In this document: positions 34,879 through 43,952 of the stretch, piece by piece | Layout: the number at the start of each line of letters is the position of its first letter | How positions within the stretch are numbered: the first letter of the stretch is position 1 | Origin: Idiomarina seosinensis_A | GTDB taxonomy: Bacteria; Pseudomonadota; Gammaproteobacteria; Enterobacterales; Alteromonadaceae | Assembly: GCF_044797955.1 (NCBI RefSeq) | Contig: NZ_CP085211.1 | Coordinates: 1,426,001 to 1,490,000, forward strand | Reading direction: 5' to 3' | Length of the DNA stretch: 64,000 nucleotides | Notes under the pieces: model-generated | Seen by the model: only the letters and a program-made list of their open reading frames with translations | Told to the model about the DNA's origin: nothing | Database searches by the model: none | Position numbers and translations under genes: made by a program

Positions 34879-36519
34879 TCAGTCTTTGCTGAGCAGTTCA
34901 GAAACCCATTGTTGAGCTTCGCTAATGATCTGCTCTAAATGCTCTTTACTGTTAAAGCTCTCAGCATAAATTTTATAAACTGGCTCTGTACCTGACGGCC
35001 GCGCAGCAAACCATCCGTTAGCCGTCGTCACCTTGATGCCGCCAAATTGAGCATCATTGCCTGCTGCCTTGGTACTGATTTGCTCAACTGCTTCTCCGGC
35101 AAACTCACTGAGTTTTATTTTGTAAGCGCGAATATCAGCAAAGGCTTTATTCTGAGCGGCAGTCGATGGACTATCGACACGTCCATAATAAGAGGTCCCG
35201 TGTTGGCCACATAAGCTGTCGTAATACTGACTGGGGTTGCTACCCGTTTTAGCCAGTATTTCAGCGGCCAACAGAACCATAACCATACCGTCTTTATCGG
35301 TCGTCCAGGTCTCGCCCTGTTTATCCAGCAGGGTAGCCCCGGCGCTTTCCTCGCCAGCAAAGCCAATCCGCCCTTCGGCAAGACCGGCGGCAAACCACTT
35401 AAAGCCAACGGGCATTTCCAGCAGTTGGCGACCATTATCTGCTACGACTTTATCAATTATGGCGCTGGAAACCAGCGTTTTGCCTATTGCTGTATCGGCT
35501 CCCCAGGGACGGTTTTTACACAGATAATCAATGGCAACCGCAAGATAATGGTTAGGATTCATTAAACCATGGGTCGGTGTGACGATACCGTGGCGATCGT
35601 AGTCCGGATCATTGCCGGCCGCTAAATCGTACTGTTTCTGATAACCAAGCAACCCTGCCATGGCCTGCGCAGAGGAGCAATCCATGCGAATTCTGCCGTC
35701 TTTATCCAGATGCATAAAGGCAAAAGCCGGATCCACATGGGCATTATGGATATCCAGCGTTAATTGATAACGCTCGGCAATTTCCTGCCAATACAAAGCT
35801 CCGGCGCCCCCCATGGCGTCAATACCAATCTTCAGGTTAGCCGCCTGGATGGCCTGCATATCGACTACCGACGATAGCCCTTCAATATAGTCGTGGCGCC
35901 AGTCACAAAATATCAGCTTGGGATGTTCCAGCACATCCTCGGACTCGCACGTATTAACCCCGGCTAAACCTGAGGATAACAAGGCATTAGCGTATTTCTG
36001 TATGACTTTAGTAGCGTCATTATCGGCCGGCCCCCCGTGTGGAGGGTTATATTTAAACCCGCCGTCTTCGGGCGGATTATGGGACGGAGTAATCACTACA
36101 CCGTCACATTGTTGTTGATGCTGACGATTGTATTGAATGATGGCTTGCGAAATGGCCGGCGTTGGAGTGTAGCCATGTTCGGTCTGCACATGAACTTGAA
36201 GGCCATTGCCTAAAAACACATCAAGAGCTGTCAGGTACGCAGCTTCTGATAACGCATGCGTATCTTTGCCGACCAAAATCGGCCCTTCAATGCCCTGCTC
36301 CTGCCGATAAGCGCAAATAGCCTGCGCTATCGCTAAGATATGCGCTTCGTTAAAACTTCTCTTCAACGCACTACCCCGGTGTCCTGAGGTACCAAAGCTA
36401 ACTTTTTGCCGGGCATTACGTGGATCCGGCTCATACACGTAGTACGCGCTGGTCAGTTGGGCAATATTGATAAGATCGTCGGGCTGTGCTGACTGGCCAG
36501 CTCGTTGATGAAGTGCCAT
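34879..36519 (-). CDS. pgm: Phosphoglucomutase (alpha-D-glucose type)
   Basis: A 546-residue enzyme, the same length as E. coli Pgm, interconverting glucose 1- and 6-phosphate for UDP-glucose and glycogen metabolism. The phosphoserine loop is VITPSHNPPEDGGFKYNPP near 140-158, the metal loop is AAGNDPDYDRHG, the sugar loop is GFAGEESAGAT, and the phosphate loop is ARPSGTEPVYKIYAES. It overlaps the seqA stop by one base, so the two are coupled as in enterobacteria. Confidence 0.97.
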   Translation of the reverse strand: MALHQRAGQSAQPDDLINIAQLTSAYYVYEPDPRNARQKVSFGTSGHRGSALKRSFNEAHILAIAQAICAYRQEQGIEGPILVGKDTHALSEAAYLTALDVFLGNGLQVHVQTEHGYTPTPAISQAIIQYNRQHQQQCDGVVITPSHNPPEDGGFKYNPPHGGPADNDATKVIQKYANALLSSGLAGVNTCESEDVLEHPKLIFCDWRHDYIEGLSSVVDMQAIQAANLKIGIDAMGGAGALYWQEIAERYQLTLDIHNAHVDPAFAFMHLDKDGRIRMDCSSAQAMAGLLGYQKQYDLAAGNDPDYDRHGIVTPTHGLMNPNHYLAVAIDYLCKNRPWGADTAIGKTLVSSAIIDKVVADNGRQLLEMPVGFKWFAAGLAEGRIGFAGEESAGATLLDKQGETWTTDKDGMVMVLLAAEILAKTGSNPSQYYDSLCGQHGTSYYGRVDSPSTAAQNKAFADIRAYKIKLSEFAGEAVEQISTKAAGNDAQFGGIKVTTANGWFAARPSGTEPVYKIYAESFNSKEHLEQIISEAQQWVSELLSKD

Positions 36520-37004
36520 TATAAAAAGTCCCTTATTTTTTCCGCATCCGTTGCATTATAGCCAAGCTTTTCCGCTACCTGAGTTAACATGGATTTCTTT
36601 TTCGTAGTGTTGTTATTAGTGACTACCCAATACGGTGAACCCGGGATAGCTTTAGGGTTTGTGCTGTTGCCGCTGGTTAACAGTTCATCCTGGCTGCGGC
36701 CAAAATATTGCCGATCCCGGCCGCGCAGCGCAAGAACCTTATCAAATTGCTCAGGGTGTGAACGATACAGCATACTCAGTATGTACAAAAACCGGGCAAC
36801 GACACTTTTTTGTACATTCACGTCCTGTTGATTAAGCCGGTTAAAAACTGGATCACGGCCCTGCTTTTGCTCATCACCTGCATGTTTTGGCAAGGGTTCC
36901 AGGCCCAGCAAGCGGCGCAAAATGTCCGATGCACTTTCGCCAATCTGCTGCGTGTGGCTGGCGATATAGGCGTATAAGTCGTCTTCAACTTCTATCCGTT
37001 TCAT
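36519..37004 (-). CDS. seqA: Negative modulator of replication initiation SeqA
   Basis: A 161-residue SeqA, shorter than the 181 residues of E. coli because the linker after the N-terminal domain is short. The multimerisation domain is clear: MKRIEVEDDLYAYIASHTQQ then IGESASDILRRLLGLEP. The C-terminal hemimethylated-GATC binding domain has RDRQYFGRSQDELL, NPKAIPGSPYWVVTNNNT and KKKSMLTQVAEKLGY. It sequesters newly replicated oriC and so acts with Hda. It is divergent from ybfF; the 90-base region between has an AACTCT-AGAGTT inverted repeat at 37050-37068. Confidence 0.95.
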   Translation of the reverse strand: MKRIEVEDDLYAYIASHTQQIGESASDILRRLLGLEPLPKHAGDEQKQGRDPVFNRLNQQDVNVQKSVVARFLYILSMLYRSHPEQFDKVLALRGRDRQYFGRSQDELLTSGNSTNPKAIPGSPYWVVTNNNTTKKKSMLTQVAEKLGYNATDAEKIRDFL

Positions 37005-37094
37005 TTAGCTTTTTGACCTCGTCGTTAAATGCACTTGCATGCTCAGCACAAACTCTTGAAAATAGAGTTAAAGTTTACCACTAAAGGTTGTCCG

Positions 37095-37871
37095 ATGGCA
37101 GAGCCTCTCGTATTAGAACATCAAACCTTAGGTCAGTCTGAACGACCTGCTGTAATCCTGATTCATGGTTTATTCGGTGATAAAGATAATCTGAAAAGTT
37201 TAGCTCGTGACCTGCAAGAGGATTTTTATTGCGTGATGCCCGACGCTCGTAATCATGGTGACTCACCTCACAGCGAGCAAATGAATTACGATTTGATGGC
37301 GAAAGATATTATTGCAACCTGCGACCATTTAGGGCTCAAAGAATTTCATCTGGTGGGTCACTCCATGGGCGGGAAAATCGCCATGCAAACAGCAATGGAT
37401 TTCAGTGACCGGGTACTCAGCGCGGTCTTTGCTGATATTGCACCGGTCGCTTATGATAAATCTCATGACAGCATTTTATCCGCATTATGTAACATTGACC
37501 TAAGCCGGATAAACAGTCGTAAAGAGGCTGATGAAGCTTTACAGGCGACAATAGAAACCGCGGGCATACGGCAGTTTTTATTAAAGAATCTGCGCAAAGA
37601 AGATGATGGTTATGAATGGAGACTTAATTTAAAGGGTTTGCAGGATAACTATTCGGCGCTTGCCAGTGCTGTTAGCGAGGGTCACTATTCAGGCCCAGTA
37701 TTATTTATCAAAGGCGGCGACTCTGATTATTTACAGGAGTGCCATCGTGAGGCGATCAAGCAACGTTTTAATGATGTTGACGTGAAAATAATTGAAAACA
37801 CCGGTCATTGGTTGCATGCGGAAAAACCACGCGTTTTTAACCGCTTAGTCAGTCAGTTTCTGAACGGTTAA
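37095..37871 (+). CDS. ybfF: Alpha/beta-hydrolase esterase YbfF
   Basis: A 258-residue alpha/beta-fold hydrolase. The ATG at 37095 is chosen because TAAAGG lies nine bases upstream; an ATG at 37029 would extend it by 22 residues without support. Motifs are VILIHGLFGDKDNLKSLAR (oxyanion), VGHSMGGKIAMQTAM (nucleophile Ser), DARNHGDSPHS and NTGHWLHAEKP (catalytic His). YbfF hydrolyses short-chain acyl esters and CoA thioesters in vitro. It heads a plus-strand run with DUF2788, ybfE, fldA and fur. Confidence 0.93.
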   Translation: MAEPLVLEHQTLGQSERPAVILIHGLFGDKDNLKSLARDLQEDFYCVMPDARNHGDSPHSEQMNYDLMAKDIIATCDHLGLKEFHLVGHSMGGKIAMQTAMDFSDRVLSAVFADIAPVAYDKSHDSILSALCNIDLSRINSRKEADEALQATIETAGIRQFLLKNLRKEDDGYEWRLNLKGLQDNYSALASAVSEGHYSGPVLFIKGGDSDYLQECHREAIKQRFNDVDVKIIENTGHWLHAEKPRVFNRLVSQFLNG

Positions 37872-37939
37872 ACTCGTCAGTGAGCAGCCTTTATGGTAAA
37901 CTTTGTACGACTTTAACCAGCCTAAGGTGTACATAAATC

Positions 37940-38155
37940 ATGTTGGCTGAATACTATGAAGAAATCGAGATACTGGTAACTAACGTAACACTGGGCATCT
38001 TGTTTTTGCTCATTGGTCTGGCTATTCGCGATGTACTAAAAAAGTCCGCCGTTCCTAAGTTTGGTCGCTTTATTGTTTGGCTGGTGCTGTTTCTTGGTTG
38101 TTTTGGTTTTATTGCCAAGGGCATTATTCAGGTTTATTGGGAAGCCGGACTCTAA
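37940..38155 (+). CDS. DUF2788 small membrane protein
   Basis: A 71-residue protein with two transmembrane helices (about 14-28 and 43-65): EILVTNVTLGILFLLIGLAI then FIVWLVLFLGCFGFIAKGII. The pattern VPKFGRFIVW is that of DUF2788, which sits between ybfF and ybfE in many Alteromonadales. Function unknown. It ends seven bases before ybfE. Confidence 0.85.
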   Translation: MLAEYYEEIEILVTNVTLGILFLLIGLAIRDVLKKSAVPKFGRFIVWLVLFLGCFGFIAKGIIQVYWEAGL

Positions 38156-38162
38156 CAAGCTC

Positions 38163-38486
38163 ATGGCAAAAGAAAACAACGATAAAGTAACCATCGACTT
38201 ATTTGTCGAACAGCCCGGCCGCGGGCGCCCACGGACTAACCCGTTGCCCCGCAACGAGCAGCTTCGAATTAACAAGAGGCGACAGCTGCAACGAGACCGC
38301 CAGCTGGGCAAAAAACGGATAGAATTAAAAACCGATCAACAACTTCACCAACAGTTAACGGCACTTGCCGAGCAATATGACTGTAGCCGCGGTGAATTAG
38401 TCGAGGCGGTTTTAAAAATCGCGCTGGCAGACAATACTGAACTGATGCCAGCAGTCTTTAACCTTATCAAATCAGGTGAAAGTTGA
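38163..38486 (+). CDS. ybfE: LexA-regulated DNA-binding-type protein YbfE
   Basis: A 107-residue basic protein homologous to E. coli YbfE: it begins MAKENNDKVTIDLFVEQPGR, has RPRTNPLPRNEQLRINKRRQ, and a ribbon-helix-helix-like C-terminal part RIELKTDQQLHQQLTALAEQ. The ATG at 38163 is preferred over an upstream in-frame ATG at 38061 inside DUF2788, because residue 1 then matches E. coli. E. coli ybfE is SOS induced; I saw no LexA box (CTG-N10-CAG type) directly upstream here. It is followed by fldA after three bases. Confidence 0.9.
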   Translation: MAKENNDKVTIDLFVEQPGRGRPRTNPLPRNEQLRINKRRQLQRDRQLGKKRIELKTDQQLHQQLTALAEQYDCSRGELVEAVLKIALADNTELMPAVFNLIKSGES

Positions 38487-38489
38487 TAT

Positions 38490-39020
38490 ATGGCAACCGT
38501 TGGAATTTTCTTTGGTAGTGATACCGGAAACACTGAAGCTGTCGCGCAGATGATCCAGAAGGAATTAGGTAAAAAACTGGTCGATGTAAAAGACATCGCC
38601 AAGTCGAGCAAAGAAGACATTGCCGGCTACGACCTTCTCTTATTGGGCATCCCGACCTGGTATTATGGTGAAGCACAGTGCGACTGGGATGATTTTTTCC
38701 CGGAACTTGAAGAAATCGACTTTAATAATAAGCTGGTGGCTATTTTTGGCTGTGGCGACCAGGAAGACTATGCGGAATACTTCCTTGATGCCATGGGAAT
38801 GATCCGCGATATTGTCGAACCGCGCGGGGCCGTTATCGTGGGCCACTGGCCAACTGAAAGCTATCAATTTGAAGCCTCAAAAGGGTTAGTCGATGATAGC
38901 CATTTTGTCGGCCTGGGGATTGATGAGGATCGGCAGCCAGAGCTGACCAAAGAACGCGTAAAGCAGTGGTGTCAGCAGGTCTATGAGGAAATGTCCCTTG
39001 CTGAGCTGGCAAACAGCTAG
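38490..39020 (+). CDS. fldA: Long-chain flavodoxin FldA
   Basis: A 176-residue flavodoxin, the E. coli FldA length. FMN loop: GIFFGSDTGNTEAVAQMIQ near 5-23. The second loop is LGIPTWYYGEAQCDWDDFFP and the third is FGCGDQEDYAEYFLDAMG. The 20-residue insertion of long-chain flavodoxins is present around GHWPTESYQFEASKGLVDDS. It donates electrons to radical-SAM enzymes and methionine synthase. It lies 63 bases upstream of fur, the arrangement known for Fur-linked control. Confidence 0.96.
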   Translation: MATVGIFFGSDTGNTEAVAQMIQKELGKKLVDVKDIAKSSKEDIAGYDLLLLGIPTWYYGEAQCDWDDFFPELEEIDFNNKLVAIFGCGDQEDYAEYFLDAMGMIRDIVEPRGAVIVGHWPTESYQFEASKGLVDDSHFVGLGIDEDRQPELTKERVKQWCQQVYEEMSLAELANS

Positions 39021-39083
39021 TTATTCAGGGTATGCTGACAACACTTTACCGATATTTTAAGTAACAAATTGGCGACTGATATT

Positions 39084-39530
39084 ATGGCGACTAATGACGA
39101 ACAGCTAAAAAAAGCGGGGCTGAAGGTAACTTCTCCACGAATGAAAATTCTGGATATTTTGAAACGCCCTAACAACCAACATATTAGTGCCGAAGACGTT
39201 TATAAAATATTGCTAGAGCAAAGAGATGAAATTGGCCTGGCAACGGTTTACCGGGTATTAAACCAGTTTGATGATGCCGGTATCATTACCCGCCATCATT
39301 TTGAAGGCGGTCGCTCGGTCTTTGAACTTAGCGCTAAAGATCACCATGACCACCTGGTGTGCTTAACCTGCGGGCATGTGTTTGAGTTTGAAGACGAGAT
39401 TATTGAGGATCGTCAGGTACGTATCGCCAGCCAAAACAAAATAAAACTGACTAATCACAGTCTTTATTTATACGGTGAGTGCCAACGCGGCAGTAATTGC
39501 GAGTACAAACTGGCAGCAGAGGCAAGTTAA
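39084..39530 (+). CDS. fur: Ferric uptake regulator Fur
   Basis: A 148-residue iron-responsive repressor, the length of E. coli Fur. The N-terminal winged helix reads KKAGLKVTSPRMKILDILK and LATVYRVLNQFDDAGIITRH. Metal and dimer residues are HHDHLVCLTCGHVFEFEDE (His-rich plus CxxC) and NHSLYLYGECQRGSNC. The ATG at 39084 is chosen by homology; a TTG at 39069 is in frame but unneeded. No strong Shine-Dalgarno precedes it. A ten-codon reading frame at 39032-39064 lies in front, possibly a leader like uof in E. coli, which is speculative. Confidence 0.96.
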   Translation: MATNDEQLKKAGLKVTSPRMKILDILKRPNNQHISAEDVYKILLEQRDEIGLATVYRVLNQFDDAGIITRHHFEGGRSVFELSAKDHHDHLVCLTCGHVFEFEDEIIEDRQVRIASQNKIKLTNHSLYLYGECQRGSNCEYKLAAEAS

Positions 39531-40568
39531 ATGGCTTTACGGTGGATGATCTACGGCGCTTATGGCTACTCTGGGACATTGATTTCTAAGCAAGCCAAAA
39601 AACGCGGTTATTCACCGTTTCTGGCAGGTCGTAATGCCAATAAGCTAAACAGTCTGGCGGAGCAGCTTGAATTACCGGCACGAGAGTTTTCACTTGATAA
39701 TGCAGAACAGATAACTGAACAGCTCACTGACATCGATCTGGTTATCAATTGCGCAGGACCTTTCAGCCACACTGCAGCCCCACTCATGAATGCCTGTATT
39801 ACCAGCCATACCCATTATCTGGATATTACCGGTGAGATTGATATCTTTGAGTATGCGCATCAGTTAAACGACAAAGCACAGAAAAACAATGTCGTCCTGT
39901 GTCCTGGTGTTGGCTTTGATGTGATCCCGACAGATTGTGTGGCCGCTCGCCTGAATGCCCAGATGCCCGATGCAACCTATTTAAAGCTTGGCTTTGACTC
40001 TGGTTCACGAATGAGCCGCGGAACTGCGAAAACCAGCATTGAACGACTTGGACAAGGCGGTGCTGCGCGCATCGATGGTACTATCGAGCAAGTACCTTTA
40101 GCCTGGAAAAGTCAGCAGATTGATTTCGGCCAGGGTAAAAAAATGGCAATGACAATACCCTGGGGCGACGTCTCGACTGCCTATTACACCACCGAGATAC
40201 CTAATATTGAGGTCTACATACCGGCCAGCCCACGTCTGATCAAGCGACTTAAACGGTTAAACTGGGTGCGTTGGATTTTTAACTGGCAATGGGTTCAGCG
40301 TAAGTTAAAAGAAAAAGTTGATGCCCAGTCTGCAGGCCCTGATGAGCAGGAGCGCAACGACAATCCAACGTTTGTCTGGGGTGAAGTCAGTAACACCCGG
40401 GGCGATCGCAAAGAACTGCGGGTAAAAGTTAAAAATGGCTATTCCGTTACCGCAGAAGGCGCCGTCGAGCTGGCTATTTTTACTCTTAAGAACTCAACTA
40501 AAGGCGGCTTCTATACGCCTTCGCGCCTATACGGCGCGAAGCTATTAGATAACTATGTTATTGATTAA
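39531..40568 (+). CDS. Saccharopine-dehydrogenase-like NAD(P)-binding oxidoreductase
   Basis: A 345-residue Rossmann-fold protein. The N-terminal dinucleotide motif is MIYGAYGYSGTLISKQAKKR, then LVINCAGPFSHTAAPLMNAC and THYLDITGEIDIF, the pattern of the SACCHRPDH-like trans-acting enoyl reductase family. Its substrate is unknown; it is not a lysine catabolic enzyme by neighbourhood. It starts directly after the fur stop with no gap, so it is probably in the same transcript and linked to iron control. The 3' end overlaps glnS by 11 bases. Confidence 0.85.
   Translation: MALRWMIYGAYGYSGTLISKQAKKRGYSPFLAGRNANKLNSLAEQLELPAREFSLDNAEQITEQLTDIDLVINCAGPFSHTAAPLMNACITSHTHYLDITGEIDIFEYAHQLNDKAQKNNVVLCPGVGFDVIPTDCVAARLNAQMPDATYLKLGFDSGSRMSRGTAKTSIERLGQGGAARIDGTIEQVPLAWKSQQIDFGQGKKMAMTIPWGDVSTAYYTTEIPNIEVYIPASPRLIKRLKRLNWVRWIFNWQWVQRKLKEKVDAQSAGPDEQERNDNPTFVWGEVSNTRGDRKELRVKVKNGYSVTAEGAVELAIFTLKNSTKGGFYTPSRLYGAKLLDNYVID
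40519..40541. other. GC-rich perfect 9-bp hairpin within convergent gene ends
   Basis: CTTCGCGCC (40519-40527) and GGCGCGAAG (40533-40541) pair perfectly around TATAC. It lies in the last 17 codons of the oxidoreductase gene, just before the 11-base overlap with glnS. Neither strand has a following T run. It could act as an RNA 3'-end stabiliser. Confidence 0.55.
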
Positions 40569-42243
40569 CGCTTTGCTGTTGCTCAATCTTTGCCCAGCTA
40601 TCCCGCAAACCGACGGTCTGATTAAAGATTAAGCGCCCTTCTGCCTCGGCATCCTGATCAAGACAGTAATAACCCAGGCGCTCAAACTGAAACGCCTGCT
40701 GAACGCGGGCCTGGACTAAATTCGCTTCGACAAAACCTTGCTTAATAATAAGAGATTCGGGATTCAGTGTTGAAAACAAATCCTCTTCTGCAGCAGGATT
40801 TGGCACCTGAAACAACCGGTCGTACACTCTGAATTCGGCTTGTTGCGCAGTTTCAGCGCAGACCCAGTGAATCACACCTTTTACCTTTCGGCCATCAGCG
40901 GGATCTTTACCCAGGGTGTCTTTATCGTATGTACAATAAACCGTTGTTACCTGCCCATCGGCGTCTTTTTCTACCCGCTCTGCACGAACGACATAAGCGT
41001 TGCGCAGCCGCACTTCTTTATCCAGCACCAGGCGCTTGAATTTTTTATTGGCCGATTCACGAAAATCTTCGCGCTCAATATAAAGCTCTTTACTAAAAGT
41101 AATCTGGCGTGAACCCATCACCGGATTATTGGGATGATTCGGCGCATCCAGTGTCTCGCTGTGCTGCTCAGGGTAGTTTTCTATCACCAGCTTAATTGGA
41201 TCCATAACTGCCATTGCCCGTGGCGCATTTTCATTCAGATCGTCACGAATACAGGCTTCGAGCATACTCATCTCGACCTGATTATCCATTTTGGTAACGC
41301 CGATACGGCGACAGAACTCTCGGACCGATGCAGGTGTATAACCTCGCCGACGTAAACCGGCAATACTGGGTACCCGCGGGTCATCCCAGCCTGTCACTTT
41401 GCCTTCCTCAACCAGCGTATTAATAATACGCTTGCTCATCACCGCATACTGCAGGTTTAAACGGGAAAATTCGATTTGCTGAGGATGACAGTCGATACTG
41501 ATGTTATCCAGCACCCAATCATACAGACGTCGATTATCCTGAAACTCAAGAGTACATAATGAATGAGTAATGCCTTCCAGCGCATCGGAGATACAATGAG
41601 TAAAATCGTACATCGGGTACACGCACCACTTATCACCGGTCTGGTGGTGGTGGGCAAAGCGGACGCGATAAATCACCGGATCACGCATACACATAAAGGG
41701 CGAACTCATGTCAATTTTTGCCCGTAAAGAGCATTCGCCCTCCTTAAACTCCCCCGCTGTCATGCGACGAAATAACTCAAGATTCTCTGCTACCGGCGTA
41801 TCACGGTATGGGCTGTTAACACCCGGTTCTTTTAACGTGCCGCGCATTTCGCGCATGCTGTCTTTATCGGAGAAATCAACGTACGCCAGGCCTTTTTCAA
41901 TCAGCTCGACAGCATAAGCGTGCAGCTGATCAAAATAATTTGACGAATATTTAGGTTCACCGCCCCACTCATAACCTAACCAGGCAACATCTTTTTTAAT
42001 CGACTCGACATAATCCACTTTCTCTTTTAAAGGGTTAGTGTCGTCAAAACGCAGATTGCAGCTTCCCTGGTAGTCTTCAGCGATACCAAAGTTAAGGACA
42101 ATGGACTTAGCGTGGCCAATATGCAAAAAGCCATTAGGCTCCGGCGGAAAGCGCGTATGAACCTGGGTATGCTTGCCAGAGGCCAAATCTTTATCAATGA
42201 TTTGACGGATAAAATTACTCGGCCGGTGTTCGGTATCTGCCAT
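40558..42243 (-). CDS. glnS: Glutaminyl-tRNA synthetase
   Basis: A 561-residue class I synthetase that charges tRNA-Gln. Motifs are FPPEPNGFLHIGHAKSI (HIGH, near 33-49), NLRFDDTNPLKE, and VMSKRI for KMSKS near residue 270. The C-terminal anticodon-binding beta-barrels begin near 340 (PNHPNNPVMGSRQITFSKEL). It is collinear with E. coli GlnS (554 residues). Transcribed alone on the minus strand, with 49 bases to pxpC in the same direction. Confidence 0.97.
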   Translation of the reverse strand: MADTEHRPSNFIRQIIDKDLASGKHTQVHTRFPPEPNGFLHIGHAKSIVLNFGIAEDYQGSCNLRFDDTNPLKEKVDYVESIKKDVAWLGYEWGGEPKYSSNYFDQLHAYAVELIEKGLAYVDFSDKDSMREMRGTLKEPGVNSPYRDTPVAENLELFRRMTAGEFKEGECSLRAKIDMSSPFMCMRDPVIYRVRFAHHHQTGDKWCVYPMYDFTHCISDALEGITHSLCTLEFQDNRRLYDWVLDNISIDCHPQQIEFSRLNLQYAVMSKRIINTLVEEGKVTGWDDPRVPSIAGLRRRGYTPASVREFCRRIGVTKMDNQVEMSMLEACIRDDLNENAPRAMAVMDPIKLVIENYPEQHSETLDAPNHPNNPVMGSRQITFSKELYIEREDFRESANKKFKRLVLDKEVRLRNAYVVRAERVEKDADGQVTTVYCTYDKDTLGKDPADGRKVKGVIHWVCAETAQQAEFRVYDRLFQVPNPAAEEDLFSTLNPESLIIKQGFVEANLVQARVQQAFQFERLGYYCLDQDAEAEGRLIFNQTVGLRDSWAKIEQQQSVNQ

Positions 42244-42292
42244 GAGACTGCTTTCTCCAACTACAAGCTAAAATTAGGGTATAAATAACACG

Positions 42293-43246
42293 CTATGATC
42301 GCAGTTTCCGTGCCTTATGACAAGCAAGCTGGACCTCAAAAAAGCGGTAATAACGGGCAAGTTGTTGTTGTACCTTGTCAATACTGACTCGACTAAACCG
42401 CACTTTCTCGCCTGGCCGACACTGTGCCAACCGGCTCACGTCCAGTGGGCTGATGGTTCCCAGCTTAGGATAGCCACCCAAGGTTTGACGATCGCATAAC
42501 ATAATAATGGGCTCACCATTCGGTGGTACCTGTACAGAGCCAATATTAATTCCCTCTGAAACAATACCACTACCATTGAAATTTAGACAGTGGCCGGTCA
42601 GCCGAACTCCCATGCGGTTACTGCTGTTATCAACGGTAAAATCATGAAAGCAAAAGTTTTCTCTGGCCGTAGTAGAAAATTCATCGTACTGATTGCCGGG
42701 AATTAAGCCAAGCGTTGGTGTTTTAGCGTAATCCGGCCGGTAGCGCCAGCCAACGCGTCGGTTAACTAACCTGGCTACATCGCCGCCATTGAGTTGTTGC
42801 CCGGCCGCTATTACCTGACCATCGCTCTCTGGTCCTCCGACCCGCTCGCGGCTAACCGTTGCCACACTGCCCCATTGTGTCGGGTGAGTAAAACCACCCG
42901 GAACGGCCAGATAGGCACGAAGCCCATATTTTGCGTGGCTCAGGCTTAAAACCTGACCACTTTTTGCAGTATAGGTCTGCCAGGTTTGTAAAGGGGCCTC
43001 GTCAAGCTGCAAACCGACCTCTGCGCCGGTCACCACAAAACTGCAGTCTTGCTGAAATTTAAGCCGGGCTCCACCCAGGGTTATTTCCAGCTGTGCCGCG
43101 TCAAACCGGTTACCCAATAACTTATTAGCCCATAAAAAAGCATGCTCATCGGCTGGGCCACCGCGGGTTAAGCCTTTACTTAAATAACCAAAGCGGCCAA
43201 AATCCTGCAGGGTCATCTGCAGACCCGGATCAAGCACTTCAATCAT
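42293..43246 (-). CDS. pxpC: 5-oxoprolinase subunit C
   Basis: A 317-residue biotin-carboxylase-associated-like subunit (former YbgK). The ATG at 43246 gives MIEVLDPGLQMTLQDFGRFGY, the family N-terminus, and overlaps the pxpB stop by eight bases. GPADEHAFLWANKLLGN, SLSHAKYGLRAYLAVPGGF, NRMGVRLTG, EGINIGSVQVPPNGEPIIMLCDRQTLGGYPKLGTI fragments follow in family order (the last two as separate parts). With PxpB it forms the ATP-dependent complex that opens 5-oxoproline to glutamate. Confidence 0.93.
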   Translation of the reverse strand: MIEVLDPGLQMTLQDFGRFGYLSKGLTRGGPADEHAFLWANKLLGNRFDAAQLEITLGGARLKFQQDCSFVVTGAEVGLQLDEAPLQTWQTYTAKSGQVLSLSHAKYGLRAYLAVPGGFTHPTQWGSVATVSRERVGGPESDGQVIAAGQQLNGGDVARLVNRRVGWRYRPDYAKTPTLGLIPGNQYDEFSTTARENFCFHDFTVDNSSNRMGVRLTGHCLNFNGSGIVSEGINIGSVQVPPNGEPIIMLCDRQTLGGYPKLGTISPLDVSRLAQCRPGEKVRFSRVSIDKVQQQLARYYRFFEVQLACHKARKLRS

Positions 43247-43952
43247 CCAGTTGCTCCAGCCGGCCGCCCTGATCGATAAACTCTGCTTTACTGATCGCAC
43301 GAAATTGTACGCTATCACCCACCTCAAGAGCGCTAATAATGCCTTTTTCAGGCTCATACAACGGCTTAGCGGTTCGGCCAATAATATTCCAGCCACCCGG
43401 TGAGGGTAGTGGGTAAATAGCGGTTTGTTGTTCGGCAATAGCCACACTGCCGGTCGGGACGCGTTCACGCGGACGCCGCAAACGTGGCATGATCAGCTTA
43501 TCCGGAAGACTGCCAAGATAAGCAAAACCGGGCGCAAAGCCCAGCGCATAGACCCGGAATTTAGACTGGGTATGCAGTGAGATCAACTGATCACGGTTTA
43601 GCTGCTTTTCTTTCATTACGTGTTGAATATCCGGACCCACAGATTCGTCATAATAAACGTCGATGGTAAATGTCTGATGTTGGCTTTGTCCTGGTAAGCC
43701 TTTTTCTTCAGCAAGATACGGTTGCAGAGCCCGTCGTAGAGTCGCTTCATCGGTTTGCAATACATCATAATAAATCATCAGTGACGAATACGCAGGTACC
43801 AGGTCCAACAACGCCAGGTCACTCTGTTGTAACCGCTGCTTAAGTGCGATAACACGCTGGTTATCTTTTTCACTGATAGTGTCTGAAAAATAGACTATTA
43901 GCGCGTCTGCACCGGCATTTACGATGCGGGGAAAAACCTTCGCGCTGGTCAT
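43239..43952 (-). CDS. pxpB: 5-oxoprolinase subunit B
   Basis: A 237-residue KipI/YbgJ-type subunit. Key pattern: ADALIVYFSDTISEKDNQR near 14-32, VYYDESVGPDIQHVMKE, and ALGFAPGFAYLGSLPD near 146-161, followed by RVPTGSVAIAEQQTAIYPL and SPGGWNIIGRT. It starts in the last bases of pxpA (ATGA-type overlap) and overlaps pxpC, so subunits are made together. PxpB-PxpC phosphorylates 5-oxoproline; PxpA does the opening step. Confidence 0.94.
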   Translation of the reverse strand: MTSAKVFPRIVNAGADALIVYFSDTISEKDNQRVIALKQRLQQSDLALLDLVPAYSSLMIYYDVLQTDEATLRRALQPYLAEEKGLPGQSQHQTFTIDVYYDESVGPDIQHVMKEKQLNRDQLISLHTQSKFRVYALGFAPGFAYLGSLPDKLIMPRLRRPRERVPTGSVAIAEQQTAIYPLPSPGGWNIIGRTAKPLYEPEKGIISALEVGDSVQFRAISKAEFIDQGGRLEQLDD

